Assembly: GCF_003265345.1 (NCBI RefSeq) | Contig: NZ_QFWW01000002.1 | Coordinates: 475,439-510,450, forward strand | Length of the DNA: 35,012 bases | Direction: 5' to 3' | Origin: Lentzea terrae | GTDB lineage: Bacteria; Actinomycetota; Actinomycetes; Mycobacteriales; Pseudonocardiaceae | In this document: positions 22,634 through 29,969 of the stretch, one piece after another | Layout of the letters: every line of letters begins with the position of its first letter | How positions within the stretch are numbered: position 1 is the stretch's first letter | The notes under the pieces: generated by a model | What the model saw: the letters and a program-made list of their open reading frames with translations, nothing else | What the model was told of the DNA's origin: nothing | Databases searched by the model: none | Program-made: the position numbers and the translations under genes

Positions 22634-25344
22634 CTTTCCGGCAGGCGGTCCGGCAGCAGGTCCGGCGAGGTCGGCCTGCCGAGGTGGAAACCCTGCACCT
22701 TGTCGCAGTTCAGTCGGCGCAGCACGTCGAGCTGCTCTTCGGTCTCCACGCCTTCGGCGACGACGGTGAGGTTCACCGCGTGCGCCATCATCACGATGCT
22801 GCCGACGATCGCCTCCGCGTCCCGGTTCTCGCCCAACGCGGAGACGAAGGACCTGTCGATCTTCAGCTGGTCGATCGGCAGCCTGCGGAGCTGGGCGAGA
22901 GACGAGTAGCCGGTGCCGAAGTCGTCGATGGCGAGCCGCACCCCGAGCTCGCGCAGCGACCTGAGCGTCCGACCCGCGACCGCGGGGTCCCTCATCAGCG
23001 CGTTCTCGGTGATCTCGAGGCAGAGCGTGCTCGGGACGATGCCGGTCGTGCGCAGCACGTCCTGCACCGCGGCCACCAGCCGGGGGTCCTCGAGCTGGCG
23101 CGGCGACAGGTTCACCGCCAGGTCGCAGTCCGTCCCGATCCGGGAACGCACCACGCCCGCCTCCCCGGTCGTCGTCCGCAGGACGTGGTCGCCGACCAGG
23201 TTGATCAGGTCGCTCTCCTCGGCCAGCGGGATGAACTCGGCGGGTGAGATGGGCCCGTGGACCGGGTGGTTCCAGCGCAGGAGCGCCTCGACGGACGCCA
23301 CCCGGCCGCTCCTGAGATCGGCGATCGGCTGGTAGACGACCGAGAGCTGCTCGTTCGACGCGGCCGCACGCAGATCCCCTTCGAGCTGGAGGCGGCGCTG
23401 CATCTTCTCGCGGAGGTCGACGTCGAAGAACACGTACCGGCCCCGGCCCTGGGACTTCGCCTGGTACATCGCGACGTCGGAGTCGCGGAGGAGGTCCTCG
23501 CCGGTGCGCGGATCGCCGGGACCGGTGATGACGATGCCGATGCTCGCGTCGATGTGCAGCTGCCGTCCGTCAACGGAGACGGGGGCGGCGACGGCGTTCC
23601 GCAGGTGCTCGGCGAGCCTGCGCACGTCGGCCCCGGCGATGTCACGGGCGACGACCACGAACTCGTCACCGCCGAGCCTGCCGACGAGATCACCGCTGCG
23701 GACGCTCCTGTGCAGCCGCTCCCCGATGACCCTCAGCACCTTGTCGCCGACGGCGTGTCCGAGCGAGTCGTTGATGACCTTGAACTTGTCGAGGTCGACG
23801 AACAGCACCGCCAACGTGCCCGTGCGCGACGCCAGGTGCCGGATGACCAGCGTCCGGTTCGCGAGCCCCGTGAGCCCGTCGTGGGTGGCGTCGTGTTCGA
23901 GGCGGGCGGCGATCGACTTCCGCTCGGTGATGTCGGTGAACGAGATGACCACGGAGGCCGGGTACGTGTTCACCTGGTTGAGCGGACGGCAGCTCACCGA
24001 CAGCCAGATGTCCTGGCCGTCGGCCCTTCGCACACGAACGACGCGCCCGTTGTGCGGCAGTCCGGTCCGCCGGGTCTGCACGCACGGGTACTCCGATTCG
24101 GGCAGCCGGGCGCCCTGCTCGTCGTAGAGCGGGCACGCGGTCGTGGGCGATCCGATGATGCGTTCGGCACGCATGCCGAGGACTCGTTCCGCCGCCGGGT
24201 TCGCCGATTCGACCAGCCCGCTCGGCCCCACCACGAGGACCCCTTCCTCCAACGAGGCGACGACCGTCGTGAAGTGCTGTTCCGCCCGGCGCCGCGCGGT
24301 CTCGTCCGCGCACACCAGGACGTAACCGTCGTCCATCTCGGCGGCCGACACCCTGATGACGAGCGTGGTGCCGTCGGAATGACGATGCACCGCCCTGGTC
24401 ATGCCGCCCTCGCGCACGACGGCGGCGGGATCGAGCCGCGCACCGACCAGCGAGCCGACGGGCCTGCCCACGGCCTCGGCCGCCGGCACGCCGTACACCG
24501 ACTCGGCGGCGGGGTTCCACGTCGTGACGAGACCGTCCTCGGTGGTCGCGATGATCGCGTCACTGACGTGCGCGACCAGCGCCGCCTGGTAGTGCAGGGT
24601 GGCCTCCGCGGCCTTCTGCGCGGTCACGTCGCGCAGGATCACCTGGTAGGCGGGCCTGCCCTCCCACGTCGTCCGCACGGACACCACCTCGACGTCGATC
24701 GTGCCCCCGCCGAACCGCAGGATGGTGGCGTCGGACGGATCGGTGGCGGCGCCCGGTGTGGACAGTGCGCTGAGGCGGCGCAGCATGTCCGGCACCGAGG
24801 CCGGATGGACGAAGTCCGTGATCGGGCGGCCGATGACCTCGTCCGCCGAGCGCGCGGCGAGGAAGCGGACACCCGCGGGGTTGGTGTAGGTCAGCACGCC
24901 CGCCTCGTGGACGACGATCGCGTCGGGGCTGAGCTCGACCAGCAGCCGGTAGCGGTCGGCGAGATCCTCGAGCGCCTGCTGGTCCGCGTGCCGCCTCGTC
25001 ACGTCGGTGGCGACACCCGTCAGGCTCTTCGCCGCGGCGTCACCGGACACGCAGGCCCGCAGCTGGAGCCACCTCGTGGTGCCGTCCGGCAACACATAGG
25101 GCTGCTCGAGGGAGAAGTCCTGCCACACCGCGGCCGCACGGGCGGCGACCACCAGGGGCTCGACCACGGTCATGAGCCGGGAGCGGATCTCGACGGCCGC
25201 GTCGTCCGGCACACCGAGCAGGCCGGCCATTCCCGGCATCCACGTGGCGCAGTTGGTCGTGAGGTCGAACCACCACATGACCGCGGCGTCGGCGGACGGC
25301 GCCAGGTCGACGACGTCCTGGTCGAACTTCACCTCGATGTCCAT
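22609..25344 (-). CDS. Multi-PAS GGDEF-EAL c-di-GMP enzyme
   Basis: 911 residues with no membrane segment: three to four PAS domains (about 15-125, 130-250, 255-365, 370-490), a GGDEF domain (GGDEF at 558-562, with inhibition site RSGD five residues before it), and an EAL domain (EAL at 686-688). EAL metal and catalytic motifs are present: VNLSPRQL, EITENAL, DDFGTGYSSL, KIDRSF, AEGVET; the last motif is QGFHLGRP instead of QGY-F-RP. Both cyclase and phosphodiesterase activity look possible. ATG 25344 was chosen by domain fit; an in-frame ATG at 25393 would overlap the divergent gene. It may balance c-di-GMP for the pilus. Confidence 0.92.
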   Translation of the reverse strand: MDIEVKFDQDVVDLAPSADAAVMWWFDLTTNCATWMPGMAGLLGVPDDAAVEIRSRLMTVVEPLVVAARAAAVWQDFSLEQPYVLPDGTTRWLQLRACVSGDAAAKSLTGVATDVTRRHADQQALEDLADRYRLLVELSPDAIVVHEAGVLTYTNPAGVRFLAARSADEVIGRPITDFVHPASVPDMLRRLSALSTPGAATDPSDATILRFGGGTIDVEVVSVRTTWEGRPAYQVILRDVTAQKAAEATLHYQAALVAHVSDAIIATTEDGLVTTWNPAAESVYGVPAAEAVGRPVGSLVGARLDPAAVVREGGMTRAVHRHSDGTTLVIRVSAAEMDDGYVLVCADETARRRAEQHFTTVVASLEEGVLVVGPSGLVESANPAAERVLGMRAERIIGSPTTACPLYDEQGARLPESEYPCVQTRRTGLPHNGRVVRVRRADGQDIWLSVSCRPLNQVNTYPASVVISFTDITERKSIAARLEHDATHDGLTGLANRTLVIRHLASRTGTLAVLFVDLDKFKVINDSLGHAVGDKVLRVIGERLHRSVRSGDLVGRLGGDEFVVVARDIAGADVRRLAEHLRNAVAAPVSVDGRQLHIDASIGIVITGPGDPRTGEDLLRDSDVAMYQAKSQGRGRYVFFDVDLREKMQRRLQLEGDLRAAASNEQLSVVYQPIADLRSGRVASVEALLRWNHPVHGPISPAEFIPLAEESDLINLVGDHVLRTTTGEAGVVRSRIGTDCDLAVNLSPRQLEDPRLVAAVQDVLRTTGIVPSTLCLEITENALMRDPAVAGRTLRSLRELGVRLAIDDFGTGYSSLAQLRRLPIDQLKIDRSFVSALGENRDAEAIVGSIVMMAHAVNLTVVAEGVETEEQLDVLRRLNCDKVQGFHLGRPTSPDLLPDRLPESQPSTAGR

Positions 25345-25390
25345 GCCTCTTCTAGCGACAGGCGAAGGACGGACCTGACGAGAATTGAGC

Positions 25391-25798
25391 ATGAATGTGA
25401 CGAGCGGGACGAAGTCGGTGCTGGAGGAGTCCTTGCACGCCGGACGGCTCAGTTGCCCCGTGTGCCGGGGACCGCTGCGGCCGTGGGGCTCCGCGCGCGA
25501 ACGCGTGGTGCGGTTTCGGGGCATCGCGGATCAGAAGGTGCGCCCGCGCCGAGCCAGGTGCGCCGACTGCCGCCGCACCCACGTGCTGCTACCGGACTGG
25601 ATGGTGCTGCGGCGGGCGTACGCGGCGCCGGTCATCCGCGAGGCGATCGCCGCGCACCTGGGCGGCAAGGGTTACCGCCGGATCGCGCTGATCCTCGGTC
25701 TGCCGGAGACCACCGTGCGGGACTGGCTGCGCGCCTTCCGCCGCAACACGAGTCCGCCCCATGTCCCGGGACGGTTCTCATCAGGTCCCGGAAGCTGA
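25391..25798 (+). CDS. Zinc-finger/HTH protein (DUF6431-like)
   Basis: 135 residues. An N-terminal double C-x2-C module (SCPVCRG ... ARCADCRRTHVLLP) followed by a helix-turn-helix (GYRRIALILGLPETTVRDWLRAF). The combination resembles DUF6431 proteins of actinobacteria, related to the N-terminal part of some transposases. It lacks any DDE catalytic domain, so it may be a domesticated DNA-binding protein or a transposase fragment. Its start is 47 bases from the start of the divergent GGDEF-EAL gene. 40 bases separate it from the ketosynthase. Confidence 0.6.
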   Translation: MNVTSGTKSVLEESLHAGRLSCPVCRGPLRPWGSARERVVRFRGIADQKVRPRRARCADCRRTHVLLPDWMVLRRAYAAPVIREAIAAHLGGKGYRRIALILGLPETTVRDWLRAFRRNTSPPHVPGRFSSGPGS

Positions 25799-25838
25799 GT
25801 CCGCTCTGAGGGGTACGACCCCGAGGAAAGGACAAGAC

Positions 25839-26978
25839 ATGATCGGCATCTGTGGCATCGGAGTGGTCAGCGGTTACGGCTGGGGCCGGGAGAAGCTGTG
25901 GGACGGGCTGGTGAGCGGCAAGCCCGCCGCGCACCTGGTCAGCGGCTACGGAGCGAAGGACGCGTGGGTGGCGCTCGTCCCGGACGGCGGCTCTGTCGAG
26001 GACGGGCCGAGCCGGTTCGCGCGGGCGATGCGGGGTGCGGCACGTGAGGCGATCACGGACGCCGGCCGTCGCGGCTGGCGTCCCGGTCGCCGAGTCGGAC
26101 TCCTGCACGCGGTCGTGCTGGGCGAAGTGGATCTCTGGCGGGAGTTCCACCTCACCCGCGACCAGCGCGTGTCGGTGCGGGAGTTCCTCGCCCTCATGCC
26201 GTCGACGCCGATGTCGACCCTCATGAAGGAGTACGGCTTCCACGGCCCGGCGATGAACGTGTCCGCGATGTGCGCCTCCGGCAACGCCGCGCTGATCACG
26301 GCGAAGTCGTGGCTGGACGCCGGTGTGGTCGACGACGTGGTGCTGGTGGCCACCGACCTCTCCGCCACGCCGGAGAACGTGAGCCACTTCGTGCGGCTCG
26401 GCGTCGCTGTCACCGACACCGACCCGCTGGACGGATGCCGCCCCTTCCAGGAGGGCAGTCGTGGGTTCACCGTCGGCGAGGCATCGGTCGCGATGGTGCT
26501 GTCGAAGCAGATGACCACTCCCTACGTGCACCTGCTCGGTGGCGCGATGTCACACGACGCCCATCACGTGACGTCGATCGAGCCCGGGCTGACGCAGGTC
26601 ATGACCTGTTTCCGGGACGCGCTCGCAAACGCGGGCGTCAACGCCGACTCAGTGCGGTATCTGAACGCGCACGGGCCCGGCACCGCGCAGTGCGACCGGG
26701 CGGAGGCGGCCGTCGTGGAGACGCTCTTCAGGCGGGGCACCGGCATCTACTCGGTCAAACCGCTCACGGCGCACTGCCAGGGCGCGGCGGCGGCGATCGA
26801 GGTCGCCTCCGCGGCCCTGGCGCACGAACGGGGGATCGTGCCGGCCTCACCCACGGTGGCGCGGGCCCATCCCCAGCTGCTCGACGGTCCCACTCCCCTT
26901 GCTGACGGCATCACGGTCAAGTCGTCGCTCGGCATGGGCGGCCACAACTCGGTCGTGGTGCTCGCACCTCCCAGCTGA
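25839..26978 (+). CDS. Stand-alone beta-ketoacyl synthase (KAS I/II fold)
   Basis: 379 residues, a little shorter than FabF (about 412). The catalytic triad is preserved: nucleophile Cys 145 in SAMCASGNAAL, His 278 in NAHGPGT (usually HGTGT) and His 312 in KPLTAHCQGAAAA (usually GHT-GAAG). The end GMGGHNSVVVLAP also fits. It would condense malonyl-ACP with an acyl chain. No acyl carrier protein, ketoreductase or chain-length factor is encoded nearby, so it is not part of a visible polyketide cluster. AAAGGA lies upstream of ATG 25839. A strong hairpin follows at 27006-27047. Confidence 0.85.
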   Translation: MIGICGIGVVSGYGWGREKLWDGLVSGKPAAHLVSGYGAKDAWVALVPDGGSVEDGPSRFARAMRGAAREAITDAGRRGWRPGRRVGLLHAVVLGEVDLWREFHLTRDQRVSVREFLALMPSTPMSTLMKEYGFHGPAMNVSAMCASGNAALITAKSWLDAGVVDDVVLVATDLSATPENVSHFVRLGVAVTDTDPLDGCRPFQEGSRGFTVGEASVAMVLSKQMTTPYVHLLGGAMSHDAHHVTSIEPGLTQVMTCFRDALANAGVNADSVRYLNAHGPGTAQCDRAEAAVVETLFRRGTGIYSVKPLTAHCQGAAAAIEVASAALAHERGIVPASPTVARAHPQLLDGPTPLADGITVKSSLGMGGHNSVVVLAPPS

Positions 26979-27005
26979 GCGGACCAGAAGGGAGTCGTGC
27001 CAAAC

Positions 27006-27047
27006 CTCGAACCGCCCGGCGGGGTTCCCACCACTGGGCGGTTTGAG
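27006..27047. terminator. Hairpin terminator after ketosynthase gene
   Basis: CTCGAACCGCCC (27006-27017) pairs with GGGCGGTTTGAG (27036-27047) over 12 pairs with one G-U, enclosing an 18-base loop. Lies 28 bases after the stop codon. Confidence 0.65.
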
Positions 27048-27070
27048 CAGGGCAGAGCGATCCCTACAAC
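27043..27070 (+). promoter_or_regulatory. Possible promoter of sigma factor gene
   Basis: TTGAGC (27043-27048), 16-base spacer, TACAAC (27065-27070). The -35 box overlaps the terminator hairpin. Leader would be about 50 bases, with no clear ribosome site. Confidence 0.3.
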
Positions 27071-27127
27071 CGTTCTGCACCCGAGCGGAAACCGCTGTGC
27101 TCACCGAACGCCCGAAAACTGCTCCTC

Positions 27128-27934
27128 ATGGCACTGAGCAGCGAAGTCGAGGCACTGGTGAGCGGTCACCTCTCCCTGGTCGACCGCGAGGTCGGGCAAC
27201 TGGCCCGCAGGCTGCCCCCACACGTCGACCGGGACGACCTCCTGTCGGCCGGGCTGACCGCGCTGGTCGCGTGCGCACGGAGTTATCGCGGCGACGCGCC
27301 GTTCGCGCACGTCGCGCGCGTCCGGGTCCGCGGCGCCCTGATCGACCACCTCCGCACTCTCGACTGGGCCAGCCGCTCGGTTCGAACCAGGGCCCGCGAG
27401 CTTCAGGCCGCCGAGGACGAGCTGGTGGCGGCACTCGGCCGCACGCCCACCACGGCCGAGCTCGCACAGCTGCTCGGGGTGTCCGAGCGCGAGGTGATCT
27501 CGTGGCACCACGACGTGCAGCGGGCGGCGACGGTCAGCCTCCAAGGCGTCACCCAGGAAACCGCGGACCTCCTCGTCCGCGAACGGACTCCTGGTCCCGA
27601 GGACGTCGTGCTGTTGCGTGAGCGGTTCGGCTACCTGCGGGACGCGATCGATGCTCTGCCTGGCAACCTCCGCACCGTTGTCGTCAGGTACTTCCTCCAA
27701 GACCGTTCGATGGCCGACATCGCGGAGGAGTTGGGTGTCGGAGAGTCCCGTGTGTCGCACATGCGCGCCGAGGCACTCGCGCTGCTCCGAGACGGGGTCA
27801 ACGCGCAACTCGACCGCGATCTGGTGGCCGAGCCGCTGTCCGGCCGGGCCGCACGCAAACGCGAGGCGTACTTCGCGGAGGTGGCCACGCGTGGCACGCT
27901 CCGCAGTCGTCTCGCCGCCTGGGCTGCCGCGTGA
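27128..27934 (+). CDS. WhiG/FliA-type (sigma-28) RNA polymerase sigma factor
   Basis: 268 residues with all regions of the sigma-28 group: region 1.2/2.1 from residue 10, core-binding and -10 reading helices (DRDDLLSAGLTALV, VRVRGALIDHLRTLDWASRS), region 3 (GRTPTTAELAQLLGVSEREV), and region 4 with DNA-binding helix (MADIAEELGVGESRVSHMRAEAL). In Streptomyces WhiG controls sporulation and in motile bacteria FliA controls flagella; no flagellar or whi genes are in view. The C-terminal 35 residues after region 4 are basic and unusual in length. ATG 27128 has no good ribosome site. The next locus encodes secreted surface proteins, which it could control; no consensus TAAA-N15-GCCGATAA site was found there. 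Confidence 0.88.
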   Translation: MALSSEVEALVSGHLSLVDREVGQLARRLPPHVDRDDLLSAGLTALVACARSYRGDAPFAHVARVRVRGALIDHLRTLDWASRSVRTRARELQAAEDELVAALGRTPTTAELAQLLGVSEREVISWHHDVQRAATVSLQGVTQETADLLVRERTPGPEDVVLLRERFGYLRDAIDALPGNLRTVVVRYFLQDRSMADIAEELGVGESRVSHMRAEALALLRDGVNAQLDRDLVAEPLSGRAARKREAYFAEVATRGTLRSRLAAWAAA

Positions 27935-28200
27935 TCGTCACCGGCGCCGATGACGCCTTCCGGCGTGTCAACGAGTTTCGACGAAATCGAGTGACGCATA
28001 CCTCGAGTGCGGGACTCACACGGGGAGACGCGGCTTTTTTTAACTCATTACGCGCGCCGCAGAGTGATTCTGTTAATACGATGTGATTATTCTTCCCGCA
28101 TGGCGACCGGCTGTGCCGCGACGTAGCATTCGAATCAGCCTGATTGACCTGCGACTTCTTGAGCGCAGGCTTTCGACAGCTGCGACAACGGAGGCTGGCC
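27935..28200 (+). promoter_or_regulatory. AT-rich island and structured leader before surface-protein locus
   Basis: 266 bases without a gene. 28033-28100 is unusually AT-rich, with a run of seven T after GCGGC and the string TTAATACGATGTGATTATTC, a likely UP-element or silencer-binding zone. Closer to the start are two hairpins: AATCA-gcc-TGATT (28133-28145) and CCTGCG-(10)-CGCAGG (28148-28169). I could not fix a -35/-10 pair with confidence. Confidence 0.35.
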
Positions 28201-28767
28201 GTGCACCCTCACACCGGTTCTGGAATTCGAACCATGTTCGGAGCATTGGTCGTGGCGACGGCCGTGGCGGTGATCACCGCCGGTCCGGCAGGCGCCGTCG
28301 ACGACACCACCACGACGACTTTCGTCGTCTCGGCGGGCGCGCTGGCGATCGACGCACCAGCGTCGCCCGTGGCGCTCGGCTCAGGGTCGCCGGGAGGCAC
28401 GATCACGGCGCAGCTGGGAAACGTGGTCGTCACCGACGCGCGGGCCCAGCTGGCTCCCACCTGGGCGGCCACGGTCGCCTCCGCCGACTTCAGCACGGGC
28501 GGCGGGACGCCTCAGACGATCGGCAAGGCGCTCGTGGACTACTGGTCAGGACCTGCGATCTCGCCAACAGGCTCTGGCACGACGTTCGTGCCTGGACAGG
28601 CCACGGCCGATGACAAGGTGACGCTGGCCGAATCTCGGGCGGCGTTCGCTCTCACCGCTGGAGTCGGAAACAACTCGGTGGCCTGGAATCCGACGCTGAT
28701 CGTCAACGTCCCGGCGGCCGCGGTCGCGGGCACGTACTCCGGAGTGGTGACGCATTCGGTGCTGTGA
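28201..28767 (+). CDS. Small secreted WxL-like domain protein
   Basis: 188 residues: signal peptide (cleavage after AGA, residue 32), then one domain of about 150 residues. Its pattern is GALAID...GGTITAQLGNVVVTDAR...PTWAATV, YWSGP, TGSGTTFVPGQ, AWNPTLIVNVP and ending GTYSGVVTHSVL. The middle D-x-R...W and the closing Y-x-G-x-x-T-x-x-[LV] recall the WxL cell-wall domain of Firmicutes, although here the motifs are W-x3-V and T-H-S-V. The same domain ends the giant protein at 29970 and begins at 34712. GTG 28201 is preceded by GGAGG at 6 bases. The DUF916-like gene follows after 19 bases. Probably non-covalently bound to the cell wall. Confidence 0.75.
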   Translation: MHPHTGSGIRTMFGALVVATAVAVITAGPAGAVDDTTTTTFVVSAGALAIDAPASPVALGSGSPGGTITAQLGNVVVTDARAQLAPTWAATVASADFSTGGGTPQTIGKALVDYWSGPAISPTGSGTTFVPGQATADDKVTLAESRAAFALTAGVGNNSVAWNPTLIVNVPAAAVAGTYSGVVTHSVL

Positions 28768-28786
28768 CCGAGTTGCTCGGCTGTTC

Positions 28787-29779
28787 GTGGTACTCGTGGT
28801 CGCCGCGCTCGTGCAGAGTGCGGCGACCACCGGGTGCTGGTCCGCGACGCCGGCGGGGATGGCCGACGACGGGATCGGCATCAAACTGCTCGACGCCCCG
28901 ACCAACAGGCGCGACGACCCCAGGGCCAACAAGTACATCGTCGACTTCCTCCCACCCGGCTCCGTGATCAGCAGGAGGGTGGAGGTCTGGAACACCTCGG
29001 ACGAGGCGAAGTCCGTCGAGGTCTACGCGGGCGCTGCCGACATCCGGGACGCCGAGTTCACCGGCGGCAGTGATCGCGCGTCCAACGAGTTGTCCTCCTG
29101 GATCTCCTTCGACCGCACCCGGCTCGACCTGCCCGCCCGCGGCAAGACCGCGGTGCTGGCGACGATCGCCGTTCCCGCGAACGCGACAGGTGGCGAGCAG
29201 TACGCCGCCATCTGGGCACAGGTCGCCGCACCGCCCAGCGCCCCCGGGACGGTACGCCTGATCAACAGGGTTGGCGTCCGGATCTACCTCAGCATCGGAC
29301 CCGGCGGCGAACCCAGGTCGGACTTCGAGATCGAGAACCTCACCCCGGCGCGCACTGCCGACGGGCGGCCAGAGGTCCTCGCACAGGTGCACAACACCGG
29401 TGGTCGAGCGGTGGACGTGAGCGGTTCGCTGCTGCTCACGGACGGGCCGGGAGAGCTGCGGGCGGGCCCGTTCCAGGTGTCCGCCGGCAAGACGATCGAG
29501 CCAGGAGGCAGGACGCAGGTGTCGGTCCTGCTCGACCAGAACTTGCCGGTCGGCCCGTGGAAGGCGGAGCTGAGCCTCACGAGCGGCCTGATCAACCGGA
29601 CCGCGACCGCGGTGATCACCTTTCCCAGTGCGCCCGGCATCGGTGAACCGGTCGTGCCGGAGTCAGCCTATTTCACCGCGGCGCTGAGTGGACTGCTCGC
29701 GGTGGCGTGCACGGCATTGCTCTGGATCGGCATTCGTTCGTGGCGGCGCCGACGCGCCCTTCTCCGGAGCGGGCTGTAG
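28787..29779 (+). CDS. WxIP-like (DUF916/DUF3324-like) membrane-anchored surface protein
   Basis: 330 residues: weak N-terminal signal sequence, a beta-sandwich domain (about 28-150; YIVDFLPPGSVISRRVEVWN, ...GGEQYAAIWAQV), a second sandwich (about 155-285; EVLAQVHNTGGRAVDVSGSL), one C-terminal transmembrane helix (about 293-315) and a basic tail RSWRRRR. This order is that of WxL-interacting proteins of Firmicutes, whose first domain binds peptidoglycan and second binds partners. GTG 28787 is the first start in frame and has no good ribosome site, so the start is uncertain; it may be coupled to the upstream gene. It likely tethers the WxL-like proteins on either side. Confidence 0.75.
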   Translation: MVLVVAALVQSAATTGCWSATPAGMADDGIGIKLLDAPTNRRDDPRANKYIVDFLPPGSVISRRVEVWNTSDEAKSVEVYAGAADIRDAEFTGGSDRASNELSSWISFDRTRLDLPARGKTAVLATIAVPANATGGEQYAAIWAQVAAPPSAPGTVRLINRVGVRIYLSIGPGGEPRSDFEIENLTPARTADGRPEVLAQVHNTGGRAVDVSGSLLLTDGPGELRAGPFQVSAGKTIEPGGRTQVSVLLDQNLPVGPWKAELSLTSGLINRTATAVITFPSAPGIGEPVVPESAYFTAALSGLLAVACTALLWIGIRSWRRRRALLRSGL

Positions 29780-29881
29780 CGGACAGGAAAGCGCTGTGAC
29801 CGTTGCCGGACATTCTGATTACGGCAAAACCAGGAAAATCACACCTTGTGGTACTCGGTCTGACAGCGCAATGCGCAGGAG

Positions 29882-29909
29882 CCAAGTGGAACCAAATACT
29901 TGCCTTGGT
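29882..29909 (+). promoter_or_regulatory. Mutually exclusive hairpins before the terminator
   Basis: CAAGT (29883-29887) can pair with ACTTG (29898-29902), CCAAG (29882-29886) with CTTGG (29904-29908), or ACCAA (29891-29895) with TTGGT (29905-29909). These pairings cannot coexist, as expected of a switch ahead of an attenuator. The ligand or factor is unknown. Confidence 0.35.
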
Positions 29910-29917
29910 GGTGCGAG

Positions 29918-29952
29918 CGGTGCGCGGTCGGCGAGGGACCGCGCACCGTTTT
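29918..29952 (+). terminator. Intrinsic terminator / attenuator 17 bases before the giant gene
   Basis: Perfect 12-base-pair stem CGGTGCGCGGTC (29918-29929) and GACCGCGCACCG (29937-29948), 7-base loop, followed by TTTT. It lies 17 bases before ATG 29970. There is no room for a promoter between it and the gene, so transcripts of the giant gene must read through it. Confidence 0.75.
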
Positions 29953-29969
29953 CCTGACGAGTTGGGGTG

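Noticed and set aside
25391..25798. Complete insertion sequence
   Set aside because: No DDE domain, no terminal inverted repeats and no target duplication were seen.
23257..25809. 850-codon plus-strand frame
   Set aside because: Antisense of the GGDEF-EAL gene, rich in Arg/His/Gly, no family pattern.
27128..27934. Flagellar gene cluster
   Set aside because: Only the sigma factor suggests it; no flagellin, hook, motor or export gene is present.
29780..29917. Known riboswitch before the giant gene
   Set aside because: GGCAAAACC at 29823 is suggestive of GEMM, but the rest of the consensus is missing.
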